Virus record (IMG/VR): IMGVR_UViG_3300008113_000015
Location: 62,001-126,000 of that record
Reading direction: 5' to 3' (one strand)
DNA from: a virus
DNA: 64,000 bases
This document shows positions 7,649-15,918 of this stretch, piece by piece. The position numbers were made by a program, and so were the translations under genes. The number at the start of each line of letters is the position of its first letter. The first letter of the stretch is position 1. Below the pieces are notes generated by a model that was not told where the DNA came from, searched no databases, and saw only the letters and a list, made by a program, of their open reading frames with translations.

Positions 7649-8325
7649 AATCTTTGCTGGCAATATTCAGTAAGTATTCGTTCTCTGTGCCACTCGTTGC
7701 CTTGTGGAGTATCAGCAAACTCCTGAAAGCATGGCGTGCCAAGTGTGTAGTGCAGTAACTTGGCGTCGGCATTTGGCCCGTATTCATCAGGCAACCAGTT
7801 CCATTCAGGTGGGAGTTCGCCCACACGCTCATCATCCAGCCAAGTAAACCTGTGTAGTTCAGCACCGGTTGCTTTTTGCACAAACTCGGGAGTGAGTTTG
7901 CGATTGGGAAAACTGTTGCAGTTCCAGAGTATGACACTTGACCAGTTCTTGCGTGGATAATCTTCGTTCTTGGACCCTAGATACTTCTCAGTCATTCGAG
8001 TTTTGTAGTCATGCTTGACCACCATGACATCATTATAGGGATTTTGCAAGTCCCATAATTCAGCAATGTCCCCACGTACAATCATGTCGCCGTCTATAAA
8101 GATAGCCCATCCTGTGTACTCCATCAAGTGAGGCACCAAGAAACGTGTGTAGATAAAATGATTTGAGCCGTCTGTGTGCGTTTCTGAATAGTCCCGAAAC
8201 AGATTAAGTGCCACAGGCACAATAGCAACAGGTCTAGAACTGTTGCGAATGATTGAATTCACACAGGTATGATATGCTATGGCTTCTCTAGGATCATATC
8301 CTACAAATACAGGAATAGCTTTCAT
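7645..8325 (-). CDS. GT8-like glycosyltransferase
   Basis: A 226-aa protein beginning IPVFVGYDPREAIAYH, the typical opening of GT8-like phage and bacterial transferases. A central FIDGDMIVRGD carries the DxD metal site (D78, D80), and SSVILWNC follows as in related enzymes. It ends near the H-containing motif KLLHYTLGTPC, the usual third metal ligand position in GT8. ATG 8325 overlaps the preceding stop (ATGA). Likely adds a hexose-type sugar; acceptor unknown. Confidence 0.8.
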   Translation of the reverse strand: MKAIPVFVGYDPREAIAYHTCVNSIIRNSSRPVAIVPVALNLFRDYSETHTDGSNHFIYTRFLVPHLMEYTGWAIFIDGDMIVRGDIAELWDLQNPYNDVMVVKHDYKTRMTEKYLGSKNEDYPRKNWSSVILWNCNSFPNRKLTPEFVQKATGAELHRFTWLDDERVGELPPEWNWLPDEYGPNADAKLLHYTLGTPCFQEFADTPQGNEWHRERILTEYCQQRL

Positions 8326-9080
8326 TTACGCTCAATGTCCTCTTCCACACAATCTTCGCCGTACTGAATTTCAATTAACTTGAGTGGTTGATTGGTTTCA
8401 TTGCACAACTGATGCCACTCACCAAGTTTGATCCAGGTGTGTTGGTGTCGCGCTGGACTAGCCATCAAGTCATAATCAGTGCTGTGTGGATCCACTGTGT
8501 ATACTGTGGCTTCACCTTCAGCAACAAACCAAAACTCTGCACGTTTTTCGTGCCGTTGCATGCTCAAGCATGTCTTGGGATTTACTGTGAGTTCTTTGAG
8601 TTTGGTGTTGGCACCCACTTCGTGTAACACTCGATAGTAACCCCAAGTGCGTTCAGTGCGCGGTTTCTTCCAGTCCTCAAGAATCCAGCTGGAGCTGTTC
8701 TTCTTGTCATGTCCCCCAACACCAAACACAAACTCAACGTCGGGCACTGACATTTCAGGAATGTTTTCCTGTGTGCGATCTCCGCCGTTGGCAAAAATGA
8801 TTTCAGCATTGGGATGTCGTGCTTTTACCATACGGATAGCATCACAACTGGACCCATCGTCGTCGTTGTAAACCACAACTTCGTCAACCACTGCAAGATT
8901 GCCAACAATGGCCATGCGCTCTTGCAAAGGCATGAAAGGCCTACCTTTTTTACGGGTAAGCCATTCATCAGAGTTAAGTCCTACTATCAGTCTATCACCC
9001 AGTGTTCGGGCAGCTTTGAAATAGGCAATGTGTCCAGAGTGCAGGGGATCAAATCCCCCAGTAACTATAACAATTTTCAT
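8322..9080 (-). CDS. Cytidylyltransferase-cupin fusion (sugar/polyol nucleotide synthesis)
   Basis: A 252-aa two-domain protein. Residues 1-135 form a nucleotidyltransferase: GGFDPLHSGHIAYF holds the HxGH site (H14, H17) of glycerol-3-phosphate/heptose-type cytidylyltransferases, with LIVGLNSDEWLTRKKGRPF and the PLQERM segment that lines the active site. Residues about 165-245 form a cupin resembling type II mannose-6-phosphate isomerase (CLSMQRHEKRAEFWFVAEGEA, with metal-type His/Glu). A CTP-dependent activating enzyme joined to a sugar-isomerase-like cupin would supply activated donors to the neighbouring transferases. ATG 9080 has no Shine-Dalgarno; a TAAATA element lies 5 nt upstream. Confidence 0.8.
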   Translation of the reverse strand: MKIVIVTGGFDPLHSGHIAYFKAARTLGDRLIVGLNSDEWLTRKKGRPFMPLQERMAIVGNLAVVDEVVVYNDDDGSSCDAIRMVKARHPNAEIIFANGGDRTQENIPEMSVPDVEFVFGVGGHDKKNSSSWILEDWKKPRTERTWGYYRVLHEVGANTKLKELTVNPKTCLSMQRHEKRAEFWFVAEGEATVYTVDPHSTDYDLMASPARHQHTWIKLGEWHQLCNETNQPLKLIEIQYGEDCVEEDIERK

Positions 9081-9085
9081 ATTGC

Positions 9086-9093
9086 TATTTACT
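9086..9093 (-). promoter_or_regulatory. Late-type element AGTAAATA, 5 nt before ATG
   Basis: Minus strand AGTAAATA then GCAAT then ATG 9080. No Shine-Dalgarno is seen. If used as a T4-type late promoter, transcription would begin at or beside the start codon. Confidence 0.5.
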
Positions 9094-9103
9094 GGCAGTG
9101 CTG

Positions 9104-9556
9104 TTACACGGTAATATCTTCCATGCCAGCTGTGCGTAATCTAGTGATATGACCCAGCTGCCATTGCTTGGTTTCTAGGCCTTTCATGATACCCAACCAG
9201 CGGTTACGCAATAACGCCACTTCGTTGATAATGGTTTCAAAATCAACCACTTCGTCTTCGCCATCAGCATACTTTTCAGCATCTCGACTAGTTAATGCTC
9301 TAGCATAGCTTTCAAGGTACTTTTGAAAATGTTTACGACGAATTTTGCGCAGTTGTATGTTGAGATAATTTAGCACAGCCTCAATTTCTTGTAGTTGGTT
9401 AAATCTGTGCTCCGTATGTCCCGGTAGTTCTTTAAGAGCACGTTCAACTAACCCACCAATTCTACAATCGCGTTTGGCATCTTCTAGCTCACGTTCATAG
9501 TGAGCAATAAAATCAGGAATCGCCCCAAGATCAGCAACAACTTTACTGTACCACAT
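9104..9556 (-). CDS. uvsY: Probable UvsY-like recombination mediator
   Basis: A 150-aa, highly charged and helical protein. Its C-terminal third (FETIINEVALLRNRWLGIM, then KQWQLGHITRLRTAGMED) has the layout of T4 UvsY, where a similar segment ends in an Arg/Lys-His-Ile-x(2)-hydrophobic tail; UvsY is 137 aa. In T4, UvsY loads UvsX onto gp32-coated single-stranded DNA. It lies in the same minus-strand run as uvsX and gp32, and its start overlaps the upstream stop (TAATG). The identification rests on size, tail pattern and context. Confidence 0.62.
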   Translation of the reverse strand: MWYSKVVADLGAIPDFIAHYERELEDAKRDCRIGGLVERALKELPGHTEHRFNQLQEIEAVLNYLNIQLRKIRRKHFQKYLESYARALTSRDAEKYADGEDEVVDFETIINEVALLRNRWLGIMKGLETKQWQLGHITRLRTAGMEDITV

Positions 9557-10815
9557 TATATGTTTTTCTCATTGAAATATTGATTTATTTCTGGCCAAAG
9601 CTTTTTCCAATCAGTGCCGCGCCGTTGATCAATTGTGTCTAATGTTTGTTTTAGCATGTGCAATCGATCAATTTCGACAGTACCAGCAGCCGCAAGAGCT
9701 GCAATACCTTCCAGACGTTTTCGAGACTCAATGTCCCAGTCTGTAGCAATAGGAAATTCAGTTATCAGTTGATCAAACTGATGTTGAAAAAACTCACCAC
9801 CAAAAATTTGAGGATGATATATTTTCTCAAGTCCGCTGTCAACCAAGTGATAATCCTGCAGAATTTTAGGATTGATTTTTTTATACTCTGCAATTCTTTG
9901 TTGCAGATCAATAGCAGTTTTCATTGTTAATGAGGTTATTACTTGATGTACTGACAATGCCATCCACCGATGCTGCATTAACGATTCAAAATTGCGCTGC
10001 CAATTTTGTAAATTCAACCCATAGCGAACAAACTCTGCTTGATCGCCCCAGCAGTCTAAACTAGCAGACACATGAACTTGTTTGATTTTTCTTTTAACTG
10101 TGAGATCTCGACCAGCATCAATAAACCGTTGCAGGGTTTCTGCATTGCAGTTGAGATTTGTGTTTATTGCAAGCTCAAGATTTTTATTGTCAAGGCTGTA
10201 TAAGATCTCTAAGATTTGCCAGAATTCATTTTGCAACAAAGGCTCGCCACCGAGTATACTGAGCCTTGACAACTTTGATCCATTGTTTTTTAACCAATCA
10301 AGATATAGTGAAAAAAGCTGATCACGATCTGGAGATTTATTCACAGATTCTATGCCCAACGGGTATGGTCCAAACTTTTTAAGTTCTTGGTTTAACTTGG
10401 AACTAAACACTGGCAAACAATATACACATGCTAGATCGCAGGTATTGTTTAGATAAATTTCGCTGATGCGAGGTGTAACATCTAGGTTATCAGTAGCAAA
10501 ATCAACAGGGGTCAATCCTGAAATTTGATTGTGGTGCAGGCGGTCGCTAACGCCGCCTGCTTGCTCTATGTCTTGGCAGTATTCACAACCGCGTCCCGAC
10601 GGCCATTTGCCTTGCAGCATAAGGCGTCGATCATCAAGAACTTCAGGAGTATTGTGAAATGAATCAAAAGTTTCTGGGGTCACTTCGACAGGAGAAACTC
10701 TATGACAACTTGACGACTTGCCATTGTAGAGTCTTAGAGTATTCCAACCCCATTTAAGCACACATGCAGATGCATTGTGAATAGGAAAAACGCTGTTATT
10801 CCCATTCTTCGTCAT
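9556..10815 (-). CDS. Radical SAM protein (twitch/SPASM-like)
   Basis: About 419 aa from ATG 10815; longer readings into the overlapping upstream gene give a low-complexity Thr/Lys stretch and are unlikely. The radical SAM cluster motif is CDLACVYC (C126, C130, C133), followed by LSILGGEPLL, the usual SAM-binding GGEP. An earlier pair GRGCEYC (C77, C80) sits where related phage twitch-domain proteins have auxiliary cysteines. It should bind a 4Fe-4S cluster and make a 5'-deoxyadenosyl radical. It lies between uvsX and uvsY. Substrate unknown; a second member lies at 21550-22689. Confidence 0.82.
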   Translation of the reverse strand: MTKNGNNSVFPIHNASACVLKWGWNTLRLYNGKSSSCHRVSPVEVTPETFDSFHNTPEVLDDRRLMLQGKWPSGRGCEYCQDIEQAGGVSDRLHHNQISGLTPVDFATDNLDVTPRISEIYLNNTCDLACVYCLPVFSSKLNQELKKFGPYPLGIESVNKSPDRDQLFSLYLDWLKNNGSKLSRLSILGGEPLLQNEFWQILEILYSLDNKNLELAINTNLNCNAETLQRFIDAGRDLTVKRKIKQVHVSASLDCWGDQAEFVRYGLNLQNWQRNFESLMQHRWMALSVHQVITSLTMKTAIDLQQRIAEYKKINPKILQDYHLVDSGLEKIYHPQIFGGEFFQHQFDQLITEFPIATDWDIESRKRLEGIAALAAAGTVEIDRLHMLKQTLDTIDQRRGTDWKKLWPEINQYFNEKNI

Positions 10816-11053
10816 TGTATTCACTGTCTTCGTCGTACTCTTCTTCTTGTTCGTAGTCCTTGTCGTTGTCAAGGTAACTAGTGAGAGCACGTTTAACATC
10901 CGAATCGTGTTTGAAGACATCTCGAATGTCTTCGGGATCTTCGTCGTTGTCAATGAGAATCGATACCAACGTTTCCGCGGCTTCTGTTCTATCAACGGTG
11001 TTAACGTAGCGTTTTAGCTCACCCCAAATTTCGCTAGCGATATGTGAATGCAT
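10796..11053 (-). CDS. Small acidic protein downstream of uvsX
   Basis: An 85-aa protein. The first 55 residues look helical (HSHIASEIWGELKRYVNTV), then a strongly acidic tail begins (YEQEEEYDEDSEYNDEEWE). Its ATG overlaps the uvsX stop as TAATG, and GAGGAGG lies just upstream, so it is well translated and coupled to uvsX. No family recognised. Acidic tails of this kind are common in proteins that compete for single-strand-binding or basic DNA-binding surfaces; that is only a suggestion. The 3' end overlaps the radical SAM start by 20 nt. Confidence 0.75.
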   Translation of the reverse strand: MHSHIASEIWGELKRYVNTVDRTEAAETLVSILIDNDEDPEDIRDVFKHDSDVKRALTSYLDNDKDYEQEEEYDEDSEYNDEEWE

Positions 11054-12114
11054 TAGACCTCCTCGTTGTCAGCTTCGCTGGTACTTACCTTGTCTGCTTG
11101 ATTGGCAAAATCTGCCATGATCTTGTCAAGACAACCGTCTTCGTTGGCTTCCCAAGCTTTACGGAACTGTTTGATAATTTCACCGTCTGATGTAACAAAC
11201 ATCAATCGGTTACCGTCTTTTTTCAGCATGCCTTTCTTTTCAGCCAAGTCAACAAGACCACTGTAAGGGCTCATGCCTTGTTCATAAGGAATTTTAACTT
11301 GCACACCTTCAAATGGTTTGGCATAGCGAGTTTTCATAACCTTGCATGCACTTCGAATGCCCATGACGTCTGTGACTTTGTTGCCATCCTCATCTTCTTT
11401 GAGTTTGAGTTTGCGCATGGCCACAACAATTGAGCTAGCGTAAATGAAACCTTGACCGCCTGAGATTTTGTCGTCTGGGTCAAACATGTCTTGTGAAGCG
11501 TATGTATGATTAGTACATACCAAGCCAACGTTGTAGCTACCGAACATATTGACACAATTGCGAACCAAGGCTGTGAGTGCTTTGGGCTTGCGACCTAAGT
11601 CACCTTTCATTTCGCCTGCTTCAAACTGATTAACGTCTGTGGGAGTCAACAACATACCCAGGCTGTCGATTACAAACATGACTTTAGGGCGCTCACCGTC
11701 GGGCAGAGCCTTGTAATCACTCATGAATGTAGCAATGGTCTTGGCCACATCATCGATCATGGCCATACTCAGCTTCAGCAATTTGCTTTCGTCTGTGCTT
11801 ACACCAAGTGCGTGTAGCCAGGCTTCGTCAAGAGCGTTTTCTGAGTCAATCAGCACAACATAGATGCCTTGTTCTTGTGCGTGTTTGATAATGTTGCCTG
11901 AGCAGATGTAACTTTTACCTGCGCCGGATTCTCCAGCAAACACAGTAACCTTGCCTAGTGGAACGCCTTTGTTGAAGTCTCCACTGATTAGATAATTCAG
12001 TGCATAGTTGCCTGTTGAGATCCAATCTGTAGGATCATTAAAGCCGATACTAAGGCCGTCAATGCTCTTAGTGATTTCCTTGCGGAATTTTGAAATGTCA
12101 AATGGTTTACCCAT
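11053..12114 (-). CDS. uvsX: UvsX RecA-like recombinase
   Basis: A 353-aa RecA/UvsX-family strand-exchange ATPase. Walker A is GESGAGKS (about residues 61-68) after GKVTVFA, Walker B region is KVMFVIDSLGML, and VGLVCTNHTY corresponds to the conserved motif before the DNA-binding loop. Other T4 UvsX-type landmarks are VLIDSENALD and ISGGQGFIYASSIVV. It catalyses homologous pairing in phage recombination-dependent replication, with gp32 and UvsY encoded nearby. The ATG at 12114 (MGKPFDISKF) is chosen over the upstream TTG at 12120; the gap from the upstream stop is 2 nt. Length is close to T4 UvsX (about 390 aa). Confidence 0.95.
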   Translation of the reverse strand: MGKPFDISKFRKEITKSIDGLSIGFNDPTDWISTGNYALNYLISGDFNKGVPLGKVTVFAGESGAGKSYICSGNIIKHAQEQGIYVVLIDSENALDEAWLHALGVSTDESKLLKLSMAMIDDVAKTIATFMSDYKALPDGERPKVMFVIDSLGMLLTPTDVNQFEAGEMKGDLGRKPKALTALVRNCVNMFGSYNVGLVCTNHTYASQDMFDPDDKISGGQGFIYASSIVVAMRKLKLKEDEDGNKVTDVMGIRSACKVMKTRYAKPFEGVQVKIPYEQGMSPYSGLVDLAEKKGMLKKDGNRLMFVTSDGEIIKQFRKAWEANEDGCLDKIMADFANQADKVSTSEADNEEV

Positions 12115-12116
12115 GA

Positions 12117-12863
12117 TCAATCCTTAAACAATTTTATATAATCTACTGTATTAGTAGGAAAGAATTTTAATCTGCGCGGTTGCTCATAAAATCTTTTATT
12201 GGTTTTTTGCATTACCAACATATGACACATCGCTGTTTCAAAAAAATCAAGATCAACTGCGTATTCCTTTCCGTCGGTAACATCAGTTGATATTTTAACA
12301 CACTTTTCAATAGTGTTAAAGTATTCTTGGTTAGACTCTGCAACAATGTGACAAAAATCTTCAACCTTTTCATCCACAGGGTGCAGTCCACACTCTTTCA
12401 AAAACAACGACACAGCGGCCGGGCTATTCCAAAAACTTGTTATGTCAAGCACGTGGTCAGCATCTGCAAACCAACCTTCAGACTGATGTACTTTGTCCAA
12501 CAATGTGTTAGATAATACTTCAATCTGTTCTTGAATAGTAACTCCATCTTGACGTAGAATCACAGGTTTGTTGAACTCAGGAATAGCCTTTTTCCACTTT
12601 TTTAATCCCATCAATATAATCAATAGCCTACCAAACGTACTAAACGAACTTGAACTAATGATTGTATTGCCTGCTGCTCTTTCTTTGACCATATCAATAT
12701 CTGGATGTTTTACTTGATAGAATCTAGAAAGAGGATAGTGATGATGTAAGTTGTTGCCCTTAACAAAAGAAGGAAACGCAGAGTTTCCTTCTTTTGTACA
12801 ACAGTCCATTAGAGCTGTTACTGTATGCCCTAATGCACCGTTGTGGTAGCAAAAAGCAAGCAT
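12117..12863 (-). CDS. Unrecognised 248-aa protein between gp32 and uvsX
   Basis: No family recognised. It begins MLAFCYHNGALGHTVTALMDCCTKEG, Cys/His-rich with a Rossmann-like hydrophobic start but no P-loop. The C-terminal half resembles tails of sulfotransferase or glycosyltransferase-like proteins (FWNSPAAVSLFLKECGL, ESNQEYFNTIEKC) without a binding motif I can name. Its ATG overlaps the gp32 stop (TAATG) and its stop is 2 nt from uvsX, so it is expressed with the recombination block. It may be a nonessential insertion in a core cluster. Confidence 0.65.
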   Translation of the reverse strand: MLAFCYHNGALGHTVTALMDCCTKEGNSAFPSFVKGNNLHHHYPLSRFYQVKHPDIDMVKERAAGNTIISSSSFSTFGRLLIILMGLKKWKKAIPEFNKPVILRQDGVTIQEQIEVLSNTLLDKVHQSEGWFADADHVLDITSFWNSPAAVSLFLKECGLHPVDEKVEDFCHIVAESNQEYFNTIEKCVKISTDVTDGKEYAVDLDFFETAMCHMLVMQKTNKRFYEQPRRLKFFPTNTVDYIKLFKD

Positions 12864-13858
12864 TACTTGGTTTGACGGCTACGGATCATGGCCAAAATGT
12901 CTTGTGCATTTTGTGTTGCCTTGGGTGCTGCAATCGGTGCAGCGGCTGCTTCAGCGGCGTCTTCTTCCCATGGTGCTGCTTCTGCTGCCGGAGCAGGAGT
13001 TGCTGTACGTGCCACAGGTGCAGGTGCTGCTGGTGCTGCGGCTTCGTCTGTGCTGCCGCCTTGAGGAGCGCCAACTCCGGCTGGGCGGAAGTACTGACCC
13101 CAACGCTCTGTGTCGTAAGGCTGACCATCTACTGATGCTTCAAACATCTCTTTGATCACTTTGAGTTCAACATCGCCTGGCTTCTTGGGCAGGAACGTAC
13201 TCAAATCAAACAAGCCATGTTTTTCGACAGCGGCTTGCTCGTCTTCAGTGAGTGCTGACTCTTTACGTGCCCACTTGCTTCCGTTGTAGTCAGCGAAACC
13301 GCCCTTGCTGCCTTTGCTGATGCGGAAGTCCAAGCCACGCAGATAATCTGTGGGCAGTTCTTCCAGTTCAGGATCCATCAACGCACCTTTGATGGTGGTA
13401 AAGATCTGAGGACCAATAATGAACTTACGGATTGGGTTTTCAGGAGTTGTATCATCGCTGAGTGGATTCTCGCGAACAAAACCTTGGAAGATGTAGCTAC
13501 GCTTCTTCCAGTATTTGCGACCCATGTCTTCAAGGCTCTTGTCCTTGAACCAGGTACGCACCTCTGTCAAGATAGGGCAGGTCTCGCCCCACATTTCCAC
13601 GCAAGGTACTTGAACCATAACTTGCTTGGAGTCCATTTCGCCTTTGACGCCGTTGAAGGGTAGACGAATCATTGCTCGTTCTTGCCAGAAGAAAGTGTTC
13701 TTAGGATTGCCATCTGGGAGGAAGCGCAGTGTGGCGCTTTGGCCTTCTTCCATATTCCAGTGTGGGTAGATTGATCGGTCACCGCCTCCGGTGCTACCTT
13801 CTTTGCCTTTGTTTTCTGCTGCCTGTAAACGTGCGCGGATTTCTGCTAATGATGCCAT
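12863..13858 (-). CDS. 32: Single-stranded DNA-binding protein gp32
   Basis: A 331-aa T4 gp32 homologue (T4: 301 aa). The N-terminal basic segment (SLAEIRARLQAAENKGK) serves cooperativity in this family. The core binding domain follows with aromatic/basic residues (YPHWNMEEGQSATLRFLPDG, NTFFWQERAMIRLPF) and the cysteine pair in VPCVEMWGETCPI (C86, C94), where T4 gp32 has its zinc site. The last 70 residues are an Ala/Pro-rich linker with acidic patches (WEEDAAEAAAAP) ending in a short basic helix, the protein-interaction tail. AAAGG precedes ATG 13858. The AT-rich gap upstream (13859-14006) separates it from a divergent gene. Confidence 0.93.
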   Translation of the reverse strand: MASLAEIRARLQAAENKGKEGSTGGGDRSIYPHWNMEEGQSATLRFLPDGNPKNTFFWQERAMIRLPFNGVKGEMDSKQVMVQVPCVEMWGETCPILTEVRTWFKDKSLEDMGRKYWKKRSYIFQGFVRENPLSDDTTPENPIRKFIIGPQIFTTIKGALMDPELEELPTDYLRGLDFRISKGSKGGFADYNGSKWARKESALTEDEQAAVEKHGLFDLSTFLPKKPGDVELKVIKEMFEASVDGQPYDTERWGQYFRPAGVGAPQGGSTDEAAAPAAPAPVARTATPAPAAEAAPWEEDAAEAAAAPIAAPKATQNAQDILAMIRSRQTK

Positions 13859-13993
13859 AGTATTTTACCTTTCTAAAGTTGCCTATGTTATATGCCTATC
13901 TAATAATTTAGATGTTTAGTTGCCTGTGCATACAAGTTGTATTGTACGCGAATGTATTTAGTATCACAATACAAAAGGCAAAGTTTTTTGTTC

Positions 13994-14001
13994 AATAAGT
14001 A
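13994..14001 (+). promoter_or_regulatory. Late-type element variant AATAAGTA, 5 nt before ATG
   Basis: AATAAGTA, then CTGTG, then ATG 14007, with no Shine-Dalgarno. It shares the TAAGTA variant and close spacing with 2989-2996. The rest of the 148-nt divergent gap (13859-14006) is AT-rich; a weak minus-strand TATAAC near 13888 could serve gp32, but no clear -35 is present. Confidence 0.4.
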
Positions 14002-14006
14002 CTGTG

Positions 14007-15347
14007 ATGGACAACAATCCTTTTTATGTCTACGACACGCATGACTGTGTGTGGACCAGCAATCCTGAATTTAAAAATTTAACCGAATGGTTTGTGTGGG
14101 ACCCGCATACCTGGTGGGAGTATGCCTATGCATTGTCGCAGGGTGTGGAGTTCTTCCCAAACGCAGAAATATATCGCGGCGTACGGCCACCTGGTCCAGG
14201 AGAGATTGACTTTGGCAACGACAAACGAAAAAAAGTTGCTATCTTGTTTTACGAACATGTTAGACGACATCTTGCATCTGGACAGGTATCTGACTCTGGT
14301 CCCATTGAGGACTACCCAAATGAGATTGTAAACACAGCATTGAACTGGGCTGACATTGTTATTACCTACAGTACAGAACCACTGCAAAATTGGTGGCCTC
14401 GTATCTACGGAGACATCAACTATGCGGTACACCATGACAAAATCAAATGTGTGTTTGCCAGCCACATGCCCTATACTGATCCGCCACCTGATCGTTTTTA
14501 TACAGATCAATTGAGTTTCTTCAGCATGGTTGCCACAGCTAACCAATACAAAGATATAACCGAAGTCACTGTGCCATTTAGGAAATACATGTTTGATATC
14601 TTGATGGGTACAGTGAAGACCAGTCGTTTGTATTTGATGTATCGATTGCTAGAATCTGACTTCATGGATCAATGCTTGATCAATTTGCAGCCCAGCCCAC
14701 ACGGCGACGATGTCAGCAGATTGCGAACTGTTGACCCGCAAGGCTTCAAAACACACGGACTTATTCAACGTTTTCAAAGTCCTGCACTGGCGGACCTAGA
14801 AGAACCTGTGATTGCCAAATTCAAAGAACAAACCAAAGATCTCGATGCAAGAGGACAATACAGTGTGAATCTTGTGCACCGTCCAGATTTTGGTGTGCCT
14901 GGGGACAATGTATCAATGAGTTGCATTGTGCCTTGGGGAGTGTATCAATCCAGCTGGTACAGTGTTGTTTGCGAGACTGCGGATTTTGGTAATGTAACTT
15001 TTTTGTCTGAAAAAACAGCCAAGTGTTTGTTTGCAAAACGTGTCTTTATTATGTTCGGGGGCCGTGGTCTTTTACGTAGGCTACGCAATCTAGGATTCCG
15101 CACGTTTCACGGAGACATCATTGACGAAAGGTACGACGACGAGCCTGATAATTCCAAACGCTATGCCCTAGCCTGGCAACAAATAGTAAAACTACAGCAC
15201 ACAGATGGACCTCGTCGGGTGTACGATCATTTCAAAGAAGTACTAGAGCACAACCATCAAATGATGTTGGCTTTGCCTAAACAACAACTCAAGAACATTC
15301 AACAATTTATTCACGCTCCTTTTGCTCTAGAGCAAACAAAAATATAA
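14007..15347 (+). CDS. GT-like 446-aa protein
   Basis: No confident family. The C-terminal third contains FLSEKTAKCLFAKRVFIMFGG followed by LLRRLRNLGFRTF. This layout (ExEK-T-hydrophobic-FGG, then LxxLGF) matches the donor-binding C-terminal part of fucosyltransferase-like GT-B proteins and many uncharacterised phage proteins. An SVVCETADFGNVTF strand precedes it. The N-terminal half is aromatic-rich (WFVWDPHTWWEYAYAL). ATG 14007 is preferred to GTG 14004. It heads a two-gene plus-strand unit with the oxygenase-like gene at 15379. Glycosyl transfer is inference from the motif. Confidence 0.6.
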   Translation: MDNNPFYVYDTHDCVWTSNPEFKNLTEWFVWDPHTWWEYAYALSQGVEFFPNAEIYRGVRPPGPGEIDFGNDKRKKVAILFYEHVRRHLASGQVSDSGPIEDYPNEIVNTALNWADIVITYSTEPLQNWWPRIYGDINYAVHHDKIKCVFASHMPYTDPPPDRFYTDQLSFFSMVATANQYKDITEVTVPFRKYMFDILMGTVKTSRLYLMYRLLESDFMDQCLINLQPSPHGDDVSRLRTVDPQGFKTHGLIQRFQSPALADLEEPVIAKFKEQTKDLDARGQYSVNLVHRPDFGVPGDNVSMSCIVPWGVYQSSWYSVVCETADFGNVTFLSEKTAKCLFAKRVFIMFGGRGLLRRLRNLGFRTFHGDIIDERYDDEPDNSKRYALAWQQIVKLQHTDGPRRVYDHFKEVLEHNHQMMLALPKQQLKNIQQFIHAPFALEQTKI

Positions 15348-15365
15348 AAAACTCAGAGATTTATT

Positions 15366-15373
15366 AGTAAATA
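15366..15373 (+). promoter_or_regulatory. Late-type element AGTAAATA, 5 nt before ATG
   Basis: AGTAAATA then CCATT then ATG 15379; no Shine-Dalgarno in the preceding 30 nt. One of the close-spaced set. Confidence 0.5.
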
Positions 15374-15378
15374 CCATT

Positions 15379-15918
15379 ATGACTATTCACCATATCTACG
15401 ATACTGCCTCTGAAGTCACCTCTGTTGCCAGCAACCTATGGAGTGTAAAAGACTGCTTTGCTGAAGACACATTTCAACAGTTGGCTACCACACATTTGAA
15501 TCATGTGGATGCCTGGCACCGACACGCTGACTGCCTGGAGTATCGACTACAACTCACACCTGAGTCTCCTACGCTAAAACGACTGCAGGACATGGCTCCC
15601 AAAATTATGCCTGAGCTAGAAAAAATCACTGGGATCAAGCTAATGCCTGCAGAGTGTAAAATGTGGCTGGATTTGAGTAACTGGCATTGTCCTTATCACT
15701 CAGATGCTGAATTGCTGGTTGTAACTTATCAAGTGTACCTGTGGACACATGGCGATGTGCATGGCACTGAATTCACGCATAGTGATCCACGCACAAGGAT
15801 TGATTTTGTGCCCAACACAGGCTATATCAATTTAAACACTGACTGCAAAGAACACCACGTAGACACTATCACAGGCACACGGTTAAGTGCTTGCTGGCAG
15901 TTCCGCGCCAAAGTGTAA
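15379..15918 (+). CDS. 2OG-Fe(II) oxygenase-like protein
   Basis: A 179-aa protein with the layout of phage 2-oxoglutarate/Fe(II) dioxygenases: an HxD motif in NWHCPYHSDAELLVVTYQVYL (metal ligands), a loop (HGTEFTHSDPRTRIDFVP), a strand GYINLN, a distal His in KEHHVDTITG and an Arg in TRLSACWQFRAK that would bind 2-oxoglutarate. Such phage proteins hydroxylate proteins, sugars or nucleotides; the substrate here is unknown. The 3' end overlaps the convergent gene at 15883 by 36 nt. Confidence 0.6.
   Translation: MTIHHIYDTASEVTSVASNLWSVKDCFAEDTFQQLATTHLNHVDAWHRHADCLEYRLQLTPESPTLKRLQDMAPKIMPELEKITGIKLMPAECKMWLDLSNWHCPYHSDAELLVVTYQVYLWTHGDVHGTEFTHSDPRTRIDFVPNTGYINLNTDCKEHHVDTITGTRLSACWQFRAKV

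Noticed and set aside
10816-10995. N-terminal extension of the radical SAM gene to 10995
   Set aside because: It would translate the acidic-protein gene in another frame, giving Thr/Lys low-complexity sequence. The ATG at 10815 joins directly to conserved sequence.
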